Below are positions 22,525-34,000 of a stretch of 64,000 bases of DNA, piece by piece. A model generated the notes under the pieces. That model was not told where the DNA came from. It searched no databases and saw nothing but the letters and a program-made list of their open reading frames with translations. A program made the translations under genes and the position numbers. The stretch comes from Leuctra nigra (taxonomy: Eukaryota > Arthropoda > Insecta > Plecoptera > Leuctridae). Positions within the stretch are counted from its first letter, which is position 1. The number at the start of each line of letters is the position of its first letter. Where the stretch lies: assembly GCA_934045905.1 (NCBI GenBank), contig OW203764.1, forward strand, positions 36,949,434 through 37,013,433. The letters are read 5' to 3'.

Positions 22525-22865
22525 TTTTGTGGGCGGAATGTTAGCGCCAAAACTCCCCCCCCCCCCCCCTCCCCCTCATGCTAGAGGAGTGGAAGACTGA
22601 CATTAGAAGTGACAGCGCCAGACCAAACCGGCCTGTTCCAAAAACTCTCGTGTAAACTATGACAATGTATAACTAAATCTTTGAAGTACGAATATGTTCC
22701 TGTTCACATGGAAGATTTTGAAATGGCGATTCGGAACTTCGCATTCACTTGTGAATGCACCTATAGAACTTTGCAGTCATAATTTTTTTCTGCTCTGACA
22801 AAGTTACATGGAAAACTATGAAAAGCCATGTGACTACCAACAATAGCGGTGCAAGTTCCAGTGCG
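22525..22865 (+). repeat. Probable start of the BEL/Pao 3' LTR
   Basis: About 80 bp after the pol stop, a G-rich tract (TGTGGGCGGAA) precedes TGTTAGCGCC at 22539. This matches the usual BEL/Pao arrangement of polypurine tract then LTR starting TGTT. A C-homopolymer lies at 22555-22570. The other LTR is not in the window, so the end cannot be defined; the 83-bp array begins at 22871. Confidence 0.45.
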
Positions 22866-22870
22866 ATGTA

Positions 22871-25800
22871 GAAGAGAGACAACTTATCTCCGATGCACAA
22901 CAGAAGTAGTAATGCATGTCAACCATCCAGTCAGCTAGAAGGCATCATGTGATGAAGAGAGACAACTTATCTGCGATGCACAACAGAAGAAGTAATGCAT
23001 GTCAACCATCCAGTCAGCTAGAAGGCATCATGTGATGAAGAGAGACAACTTATCTGCGATGCACAACAGAAGAAGTAATGCATGTCAACCATCCAGTCAG
23101 CTAGAAGGCATCATGTGATGAAGAGAGACAACTTATCTGCGATGCACAACAGAAGAAGTAATGCATGTCAACCATCCAGTCAGCTAGAAGGCATCATGTG
23201 ATGAAGAGAGACAACTTATCTGCGATGCACAACAGAAGAAGTAATGCATGTCAACCATCCAGTCAGCTAGAAGGCATCATGTGATGAAGAGAGACAACTT
23301 ATCTGCGATGCACAACAGAAGAAGTAATGCATGTCAACCATCCAATCAGCTAGAAGGCATCATGTGATGAAGAGAGACAACTTATCTGCGATGCACAACA
23401 GAAGAAGTAATGCATGTCAACCATCCAGTCAGCTAGAAGTCATCATGTGATGAAGAGAGAAAACATATCTGCGATGCACAACAGAAGAAGTAATGCATGT
23501 CAACCATCCAGTCAGCTAGAAGGCATCATGTGATGAAGAGAGACAACTTATCTGCGATGCACAACAGAAGAAGTAATGCATGTCAACCATCCAGTCAGCT
23601 AGAAGTCATCATGTGATGAACAGAGACAACTTATCTGCGATGCACAACAGAAGAAGTAATGCATGTCAACCATCCAGTCAGCTAGAAGTCATCATGTGAT
23701 GAAGAGAGACAACTTATCTGCGATGCACAACAGAAGAAGTAATGCATGTCAACCATCCAATCAGCTAGAAGGCATCATGTGATGAAGAGAGACAACTTAT
23801 CTGCGATGCACAACAGAAGAAGTAATGCATGTCAACCATCCAGTCAGCTAGAAGGCATCATGTGATGAAGAGAGACAACTTATCTGCGATGCACAACAGA
23901 AGAAGTAATGCATGTCAACCATCCAGTCAGCTAGAAGGCATCATGTGATGAAGAGAGACAACTTATCTGCGATGCACAACAGAAAAAGTAATGCATGTCA
24001 ACCATCCAGTCAGCTAGAAGTCATCATGTGATGAAGAGAGACAACTTATCTGCGATGCACAACAGAAGAAGTAATGCATGTCAACCATCCAGTCAGCTAG
24101 AAGTCATCATGTGATGAAGAGAGACAACTTATCTGCGATGCACAACAGAAGAAGTAATGCATGTCAACCATCCAGTCAGCTAGAAGGCATCATGTGATGA
24201 AGAGAGACAACTTATCTGCGATGCACAACAGAAGAAGTAATGCATGTCAACCATCCAGTCAGCTAGAAGGCAACATGTGATGAAGAGAGACAACTTATCT
24301 GCGATGCACAACAGAAGAAGTAATGCATGTCAACCATCCAGTCAGCTAGAAGGCATCATGTGATGAAGAGAGACAACTTATCTGCGATGCACAACAGAAG
24401 AAGTAATGCATGTCAACCATCCAGTCAGCTAGAAGGCATCATGTGATGAAGAGAGACAACTTATCTGCGATGCACAACAGAAGAAGTAATGCATGTCAAC
24501 CATCCAGTCAGCTAGAAGGCATCATGTGATGAAGAGAGACAACTTATCTGCAATGCACAACAGAAGAAGTAATGCATGTCAACCATCCAGTCAGCTAGAA
24601 GGCATCATGTGATGAAGAGAGACAACTTATCTGCGATGCACAACAGAAGAAGTAATGCATGTCAACCATCCAGTCAGCTAGAAGGCATCATGTGATGAAG
24701 AGAGACAGCTTATCTGCGATGCACAACAGAAGAAGTAATGCATGTCAACCATCCAGTCAGCTAGAAGGCATCATGTGATGAAGAGAGACAACTTATCTGC
24801 GATGCACAACAGAAGAAGTAATGCATGTCAACCATCCAGTCAGCTAGAAGTCATCATGTGATGAAGAGAGACAACTTATCTGCGATGCACAACAGAAGAA
24901 GTAATGCATGTCAACCATCCAGTCAGCTAGAAGGCATCATGTGATGAACAGAGACAACTTATCTGCGATGCACAACAGAAGAAGTAATGCATGTCAACCA
25001 TCCAGTCAGCTAGAAGTCATCATGTGATGAAGAGAGACAACTTATCTGCGATGCACAACAGAAGAAGTAATGCATGTCAACCATCCAGTCAGCTAGAAGG
25101 CATCATGTGATGAAGAGAGACAACTTATCTGCGATGCACAACAGAAGAAGTAATGCATGTCAACCATCCAGTCAGCTAGAAGTCATCATGTGATGAAGAG
25201 AGACAACTTATCTGCGATGCACAACAGAAGAAGTAATGCATGTCAACCATCCAGTCAGCTAGAAGGCATCATGTGATGAAGAGAGACAACTTATCTGCGA
25301 TGCACAACAGAAGAAGTAATGCATGTCAACCATCCAGTCAGCTAGAAGGCATCATGTGATGAAGAGAGACAACTTATCTGCGATGCACAACAGAAGAAGT
25401 AATGCATGTCAACCATCCAGTCAGCTAGAAGGCATCATGTGATGAAGAGAGACAACTTATCTGCGATGCACAACAGAAGAAGTAATGCATGTCAACCATC
25501 CAGTCAGCTAGAAGTCATCATGTGATGAACAGAGACAACTTATCTGCGATGCACAAGAGAAGAAGTAATGCATGTCAACCATCCAGTCAGCTAGAAGTCA
25601 TCATGTGATGAAGAGAGACAACTTATCTGCGATGCACAACAGAAGAAGTAATGCATGTCAACCATCCAGTCAGCTAGAAGTCATCATGTGATGAAGAGAG
25701 ACAACTTATCTGCGATGCACAACAGAAGAAGTAATGCATGTCAACCATCCAGTCAGCTAGAAGGCATCATGTGATGAAGAGAGACAACTTATCTGCGATG

Positions 25801-28800
25801 CACAACAGAAGAAGTAATGCATGTCAACCATCCAGTCAGCTAGAAGGCATCATGTGATGAAGAGAGACAACTTATCTGCGATGCACAACAGAAGAAGTAA
25901 TGCATGTCAACCATCCAGTCAGCTAGAAGGCATCATGTGATGAAGAGAGACAGCTTATCTGCGATGCACAACAGAAGAAGTAATGCATGTCAACCATCCA
26001 GTCAGCTAGAAGGCATCATGTGATGAAGAGAGACAACTTATCTGCGATGCACAACAGAAGAAGTAATGCATGTCAACCATCCAGTCAGCTAGAAGTCATC
26101 ATGTGATGAAGAGAGACAACTTATCTGCGATGCACAACAGAAGAAGTAATGCATGTCAACCATCCAGTCAGCTAGAAGTCATCATGTGATAAAGAGAGAC
26201 AACTTATCTGCGATGCACAACAGAAGAAGTAATGCATGTCAACCATCCAGTCAGCTAGAAGGCATCATGTGATGAAGAGAGACAACTTATCTGCGATGCA
26301 CAACAGAAGAAGTAATGCATGTCAACCATCCAGTCAGCTAGAAGGCATCATGTGATGAAGAGAGACAACTTATCTGCGATGCACAACAGAAGAAGTAATG
26401 CATGTCAACCATCCAGTCAGCTAGAAGGCATCATGTGATGAAGAGAGACAACTTATCTGCGATGCACAACAGAAGAAGTAATGCATGTCAACCATCCAGT
26501 CAGCTAGAAGTCATCATGTGATGAAGAGAGAAAACGTATCTGCGATGCACAACAGAAGAAGTAATGCATGTCAACCATCCAGTCAGCTAGAAGGCATCAT
26601 GTGATGAAGAGAGACAACTTATCTGCAATGCACAACAGAAGAAGTAATGCATGTCAACCATCCAGTCAGCTAGAAGTCATCATGTGATGAAGAGAGACAA
26701 CTTATCTGCAATGCACAACAGAAGAAGTAATGCATGTCAACCATCCAGTCAGCTAGAAGGCATCATGTGATGAAGAGAGACAACTTATCTGCGATGCACA
26801 ACAGAAGAAGTAATGCATGTCAACCATCCAGTCAGCTAGAAGGCATCATGTGATGAAGAGAGACAACTTATCTGCGATGCACAACAGAAGAAGTAATGCA
26901 TGTCAACCATCCAGTCAGCTAGAAGTCATCATGTGATGAAGAGAGACAACTTATCTGCGATGCACAACAGAAGAAGTAATGCATGTCAACCATCCAGTCA
27001 GCTAGAAGTCATCATGTGATGAAGAGAGACAACTTATCTGCGATGCACAACAGAAGAAGTAATGCATGTCAACCATCCAGTCAGCTAGAAGTCATCATGT
27101 GATGAAGAGAGACAACTTATCTGCGATGCACAACAGAAGAAGTAATGCATGTCAACCATCCAGTCAGCTAGAAGGCATCATGTGATGAAGAGAGACAACT
27201 TATCTGCGATGCACAACAGAAGAAGTAATGCATGTCAACCATCCAGTCAGCTAGAAGTCATCATGTGATGAAGAGAGACAACATATCTGCGATGCACAAC
27301 AGAAGAAGTAATGCATGTCAACCATCCAGTCAGCTAGAAGGCATCATGTGATGAAGAGAGACAGCTTATCTGCGATGCACAACAGAAGAAGTAATGCATG
27401 TCAACCATCCAGTCAGCTAGAAGGCATCATGTGATGAAGAGAGACAACTTATCTGCGATGCACAACAGAAGAAGTAATGCATGTCAACCATCCAGTCAGC
27501 TAGAAGGCATCATGTGATGAAGAGAGACAACTTATCTGCGATGCACAACGGAAGAAGTAATGCATGTCAACCATCCAGTCAGCTAGAAGGCATCATGTGA
27601 TGAAGAGAGACAACTTATCTGCGATGCACAACAGAAGAAGTAATGCATGTCAACCATCCAGTCAGCTAGAAGGCATCATGTGATGAAGAGAGACAACTTA
27701 TCTGCGATGCACAACAGAAGAAGTAATGCATGTCAACCATCCAGTCAGCTAGAAGGCATCATGTGATGAAGAGAGACAACTTATCTGCGATGCACAACAG
27801 AAGAAGTAATGCATGTCAACCATCCAGTCAGCTAGAAGTCATCATGTGATGAAGAGAGACAACTTATCTGCAATGCACAACAGAAGAAGTAATGCATGTC
27901 AACCATCCAGTCAGCTAGAAGGCATCATGTGATGAAGAGAGACAACTTATCTGCGATGCACAACAGAAGAAGTAATGCATGTCAACCATCCAGTCAGCTA
28001 GAAGGCATCATGTGATGAAGAGAGACAACTTATCTGCGATGCACAACAGAAGAAGTAATGCATGTCAACCATCCAGTCAGCTAGAAGTCATCATGTGATG
28101 AAGAGAGACAACTTATCTGCGATACACAACAGAAGAAGTAATGCATGTCAACCATCCAGTCAGCTAGAAGTCATCATGTGATGAAGAGAGACAACTTATC
28201 TGCGATGCACAACAGAAGAAGTAATGCATGTCAACCATCCAGTCAGCTAGAAGGCATCATGTGATGAAGAGAGACAACTTATCTGCGATGCACAACAGAA
28301 GAAGTAATGCATGTCAACCATCCAGTCAGCTTGAAGTCATCATGTGATGAAGAGAGACAACTTATCTGCGATGCACAACAGAAGAAGTAATGCATGTCAA
28401 CCATCCAGTCAGCTAGAAGGCATCATGTGATGAAGAGAGACAACTAATCTGCGATGCACAACAGAAGAAGTAATGCATGTCAACCATCCAGTCAGCTAGA
28501 AGGCATCATGTGATGAAGAGAGACAACTTATCTGCGATGCACAACAGAAGAAGTAATGCATGTCAACCATCCAGTCAGCTAGAAGTCATCATGTGATGAA
28601 GAGAGACAACTTATCTGCGATGCACAACAGAAGAAGTAATGCATGTCAACCATCCAGTCAGCTAGAAGGCATCATGTGATGAAGAGAGACAACTTATCTG
28701 CGATGCACAACAGAAGAAGTAATGCATGTCAACCATCCAGTCAGCTAGAAGTCATCATGTGATGAAGAGAGACAACTTATCTGCGATGCACAACAGAAGA

Positions 28801-30175
28801 AGTAATGCATGTCAACCATCCAGTCAGCTAGAAGGCATCATGTGATGAAGAGAGACAACTTATCTGCGATGCACAACAGAAGAAGTAATGCATGTCAACC
28901 ATCCAGTCAGCTAGAAGTCATCATGTGATGAACAGAGACAACTTATCTGCGATGCACAACAGAAGAAGTTATGCATGTCAACCATCCAGTCAGCTAGAAG
29001 GCATCATGTGATGAAGAGAGACAACTTATCTGCGATGCACAACAGAAGAAGTAATGCATGTCAACCATCCAGTCAGCTAGAAGTCATCATGTGATGAAGA
29101 GAGACAACTTATCTGCGATGCACAACAGAAGAAGTAATGCATGTCAACCATCCAGTCAGCTAGAAGGCATCATGTGATGAAGAGAGACAACTTATCTGCG
29201 ATGCACAACAGAAGAAGTAATGCATGTCAACCATCCAGTCAGCTAGAAGGCATCATGTGATGAAGAGAGACAGCTTATCTGCGATGCACAACAGAAGAAG
29301 TAATGCATGTCAACCATCCAGTCAGCTAGAAGGCATCATGTGATGAAGAGAGACAACTTATCTGCGATGCACAACAGAAGAAGTAATGCATGTCAACCAT
29401 CCAGTCAGCTAGAAGGCATCATGTGATGAAGAGAGACAACTTATCTGCGATGCACAACAGAAGAAGTAATGCATGTCAACCATCCAGTCAGCTAGAAGGC
29501 ATCATGTGATGAAGAGAGACAACTTATCTGCGATGCACAACAGAAGAAGTAATGCATGTCAACCATCCAGTCAGCTAGAAGTCATCATGTGATGAAGAGA
29601 GACAACTTATCTGCGATGCACAACAGAAGAAGTAATGCATGTCAACCATCCAGTCAGCTAGAAGTCATCATGTGATGAAGAGAGACAACTTATCTGCGAT
29701 GCACAACAGAAGAAGTAATGCATGTCAACCATCCAGTCAGCTAGAAGGCATCATGTGATGAAGAGAGACAACTTATCTGCGATGCACAACAGAAGAAGTA
29801 ATGCATGTCAACCATCCAGTCAGCTAGAAGGCATCATGTGATGAAGAGAGACAACTTATCTGCGATGCACAACAGAAGAAGTAATGCATGTCAACCATCC
29901 AGTCAGCTAGAAGGCATCATGTGATGAAGAGAGACAACTTATCTGCGATGCACAACAGAAGAAGTAATGCATGTCAACCATCCAGTCAGCTAGAAGGCAT
30001 CATGTGATGAAGAGAGACAACTTATCTGCGATGCACAACAGAAGAAGTAATGCATGTCAACCATCCAGTCAGCTAGAAGGCATCATGTGATGAAGAGAGA
30101 CAACTTATCTGCGATGCACAACAGAAGAAGTAATGCATGTCAACCATCCAGTCAGCTAGAAGGCATCATTGTGAT
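22871..30175. repeat. 83-bp minisatellite, 88 copies
   Basis: The unit starts GAAGAGAGACAACTTATCTG and ends GCATCATGTGAT. 7304 bp from 22871 to the last boundary is exactly 88 x 83. Units are very alike, with one main two-state site (AAGGCATC or AAGTCATC) and rarer changes (GAACAGAG, CTGCAATG, GACAGCTT). The first unit is the most diverged, as usual for array edges. 83 is not a multiple of three and no frame stays open. Confidence 0.97.
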
Positions 30176-30840
30176 GAAGTTTTAATAATCTGAATTATTA
30201 TTTTAATTAATAATCTCATGTATTTTTTGTACTTGTTTTTACATTATGTAATGCAATGCAAACAAACAGCTTTTTAAATAAATTAATAAATAAAGTAACT
30301 TTTATAAACAGTTGATTAGGACTGTATTGTTATGGCAATTACTTGTTTTTGCAGAGTATTGAAAAACTTGCCCTAAGACTGTCTACTCAATGATTTTCAT
30401 GTTCTGCAATATGTTTTATTGTTTATGATATCGTTTTATGCAATTATGCTCTATTCCAACTGACATATGTAAAAACCAGACTCGAACAATTGTAACAAAC
30501 TATCCTGTAGTTTTAAGTTGTTTGTGCTTTTTTCTGTATACAACTAAGCTCACATCTGTATTGTGTTCTCACTATGCACAACTAAAGTCTTGTTAATAGG
30601 CTTAAGAGGGCACCTATGTAGCCCCAGGTACTAGCCATCCTGCCTCTGGCAGGAAATGTACAATACATAAAAATAAAACTTATACTTTATTGGCATATGT
30701 AACAAACAGGGTAGAGGACAGAACATAAGAAACATTATACAAGTAAATACTACTTCATTGATGTCCTTTGACTTATCTAATAAATGTGAAAACTGCTAAT
30801 CATCTATTATAAAACGTCACGCGCCGCCAGATGAATCCGT
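30176..30840. other. Downstream flank of the channel gene
   Basis: AT-rich sequence without a recognisable gene. It contains plus-strand AATAAA-like words near 30280-30295. The word GCAGAGTATTGAAAAACT at about 30352 recurs at 58783, so it is a short dispersed repeat. GGGCACCTATGTAGCCCCAG and CTGCCTCTGGCAGG (about 30607-30652) may be a LINE 3' remnant, unproven. Confidence 0.4.
30686..30691 (-). promoter_or_regulatory. Candidate polyadenylation signal of the channel gene
   Basis: AATAAA on the minus strand, about 150 bp beyond the stop codon at 30841-30843. It is well placed for the channel transcript. Confidence 0.5.
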
Positions 30841-31089
30841 CTAGACACTACTGTCAGAATCGACTCTCAGACTGTCTTCCAATTCCTTGACCATCTTCAT
30901 GCGATCGTCCGCGACCTCCTTCATCCGTCTGAAGACGGGCTGACGGCCGACGATCGTCTCCTGGAAGTCGGTGTTCTCCAGACGGTACAGCGAGCACGTC
31001 TCCAGCGCGAGGACAGACATGGGGCTCACGTGATCTTCAGAGAGAAGCGCAACCATGCCGAATATGTCGCCGTCCACCAGGTGGCAGAG
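30841..31089 (-). CDS. Channel exon 8: end of nucleotide-binding domain and C-terminus
   Basis: The acceptor CTCCACCAG precedes CTC TGC CAC; phase 0 joins exon 7. Encodes 82 residues and a TAG stop at 30841-30843. It begins LCHLVDGDIFGMVALLSE, the phosphate-binding cassette, then SVLALETCSLYRLEN (end of the beta roll) and a charged C-helix (FRRMKEVADDRMKMV). In HCN channels the FGE Glu and the Arg of RRTAS contact cAMP. Here the positions read FGM and VSPMS, so canonical cAMP binding is doubtful. Confidence 0.88.
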   Translation of the reverse strand, partial: LCHLVDGDIFGMVALLSEDHVSPMSVLALETCSLYRLENTDFQETIVGRQPVFRRMKEVADDRMKMVKELEDSLRVDSDSSV

Positions 31090-34000
31090 CTGGTGGAGTG
31101 CAACAGGGTTTAGATGGGGTCCAACAGGGCACAGTTTTATACATGATTTGTTAATACGAAATTTAAAAAAATGCTTGACACGTCGTTTAGAGGATTTCAA
31201 ATTCAGACATTCTATTCAGAGCTCAGTAGGCGAAAGTAAAGTTCATTATATACTATGGAAAACGCTATGTGTAACGCGTTAATGAGCGAGCCTTCGTACT
31301 ACATGCGATTTGACAGCGTTTGCAAGTCTCTGCTCTACAGGCCTTGTAACTGAAGAGTGTGATAGCAGTGATAACATAATTGTAATTCTTGGCATACACT
31401 TGGCATACATGTCCAAAATGGCAATAACAGATAGTCTGAAAATTGACAAAAATACCTAAAATGTTATTAGTGAAAAATTTCGAATTGATACGTCGAGCGG
31501 TGTGAGCTAGAGGCCATTTTCATGTATCAACCAATCACAGGATCTTGTTCAAAAAACGATCCAGTATTTGTTTAAATTTTCTGATCGATTGGAATTGAAC
31601 GGTTTGACCTGGGCACTGCAGCAAAAATTAACAAAAAAAAAACACACATAGAGACAAAGAGTATACCGTGGTCCGTGATGACGCTCGCTACGCTCGCACA
31701 ATGACGACAATATTAATTAGGTGCAGTCTAACGACTTGGTCGAGTGTTGCCACCGCCCCACTACATTCCACACACCACTATCTGAGAGAGCAATGAGTCC
31801 GGGTCATACCTCCACACCGTCTTTCAAGAGGACGGCGACGGACCCGTACTCGATGAAGTACATCATGTCGACGACCTCGCCCTCGCGCACGATGTAGTCG
31901 CCGTTGAGACAGATCTCCGGCGTGAGGGCCGACACGATGTTGCTGACTTGTTCGGAGGGCAAGCCGTCGAAGAGGCCGACGATCTGCACAAGACGGCGCC
32001 GAGTGTACATGCTCAAGTCCTTGCGCAGGGGCTCTGCGCACAGGAGATTTCAGTGCATTAAAGTGAATATTTCTGACGTTTTAGTAGATCACGTCGTTTA
32101 TTGGTCGTTCACATGAACACTGCCCTGTCAATGGCAAGTCTTTCTTTGAAATTGTATAAATTATGTGAAATACACACTTTTTAATAGTAGAAAATATTAG
32201 AAAACTTCAATCAAGTTGATTTATCTCTATCTACATGGTCATCTTTTACATATTTTTTGATTATTGATATTTACATGTGTAGGTATACAATTTTTCGCTA
32301 GACTACAGTAGTACACGGCCGCCATTACGCCTTGATATTCTAAACGTGAACGAACTTTATTATTAGAAAACTAGCTGACCCGCCCGGCGTTGCTCGTTTT
32401 TTTTGGGGGGGGGGGGGGGGGGGTGGGGGGAGGGGGAAGTTTGTGTAGGTTGTTCGCAGAGTTCTGAAGGGTAATTGTTAAAAATTGTTAAAAAATAAAC
32501 ATTAAAAACAGATATTTAGGCTTCTTTTTTTCTGCGTATTCTGCTGTCAACAGAATCGACTTAAAAGAAACCATTTGCCCACCGAGGTCCTGTTTAGTTT
32601 GACAGCAACTTGGCAACAAGGTAAACTGGTTTGTACCTGACATGGCCGACAGAATGGAGTGGTCTCGCGTGTAATGTTTCTCATAGCGGTGCTCGTAGAA
32701 CGTGATCAGTCTGTTCTGGATATTCATCGGCAGCTGTTTGTGGAACATGAACGCCTGCAGCTGGTTCATGATCTCAAAGTACTTCTGCTCCGAGTAGTGA
32801 GCTGACGTCACCATTTGTAGCAGCGTTGCTAGAAGTACATCGACATTTAAGTTGGTGAAAACGCGAGCGGTTTTGCTGCTTTTTGCAGGCACTTATTTGG
32901 AGACGATTGTAGACGAAATGGGACTGGGTTGACGATATAATTTGAAATGTTAATCATGATTAGATAAAAGGCAAACTTTGGGTTATCACTTGGTACATTT
33001 TAAATTATTTGCTTCGTTTATTATTTAGTATTAATAAGTTAATTTTCGTGAGAAAAACAGCTCTGTTCTTGTATTGGTGGGTGCCATATAAAATTTAATT
33101 TAAAACATGTGCCAAGTAATAACCCAAAGTTTGTCTATTATCTAATCATTATTAAATTATCATCATTATCATTATTAATCAATTTATCTAATGATTATTT
33201 AATCATTATTAAAATTTGAGATCAATTGGTTGACGGGTTTAATCACCAATCGTATCGGAAATTTCATAGTTTGGTTCGGTTTTGGTGAATAACGAAGCAC
33301 GAAGCAATAATAAAAAAGTGCTTCTAATATACAATCAGACTGATCATGTGAACATCCTATCAAGTTACACCCACTTATGAAACTATATTCCTCTTTCAAT
33401 GGGCTCGAACGGCCGAGCGCTTGTATCACCTTAATACTCCTTTCAGTATAAATGACTACCCGTGTTAGAACCAGTTAGAACATAGGAGTTACTAACAATA
33501 TTACGGTGGTAAAGAAGTATTACGTTCATGTAACTCAGGAGAGGCGCATTCAGAAAGTTGAGATACTGTTTTAATTGCGCGTCAGCGAATAAGTTCAATT
33601 CAATTCAGGCTCTACGTCATCGAGTCAATTGTGTTATCTCGTTGTAATCTCACCGAACAGCATCAAGTTGAACAGCATCCCGAAGATGTATGTGGTGATG
33701 GACATGATGAGCTCCTCTCTGGGATGCGGGACCAGCGTGTCGTAGCCGATCATGCAGACCTCCAGCACCGCCCGCACCAGACACAGACGATACCTCCTCC
33801 AGAGGGACGCGTCGCCCAGGTGGTACACGTTGATCCAAGAGTTCTTGTACTCCTCGGCGTAGTCCTTGTCCGTCTGGGGACAGGGCAACGAGGAGGCCGA
33901 TCAGAGGGTGAGGGCGAGGGACCGAATTCCACGGATTATAAATAATATATATTTTTTGTGGAATAATAAGCTAAGATATTTGTATGTAATTTTCCTTGGG

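Noticed and set aside
22871..30175. CRISPR-like direct-repeat array
   Set aside because: Units are contiguous with no variable spacers, and the context is eukaryotic; it is a minisatellite. The same applies to the 72- and 86-bp arrays.
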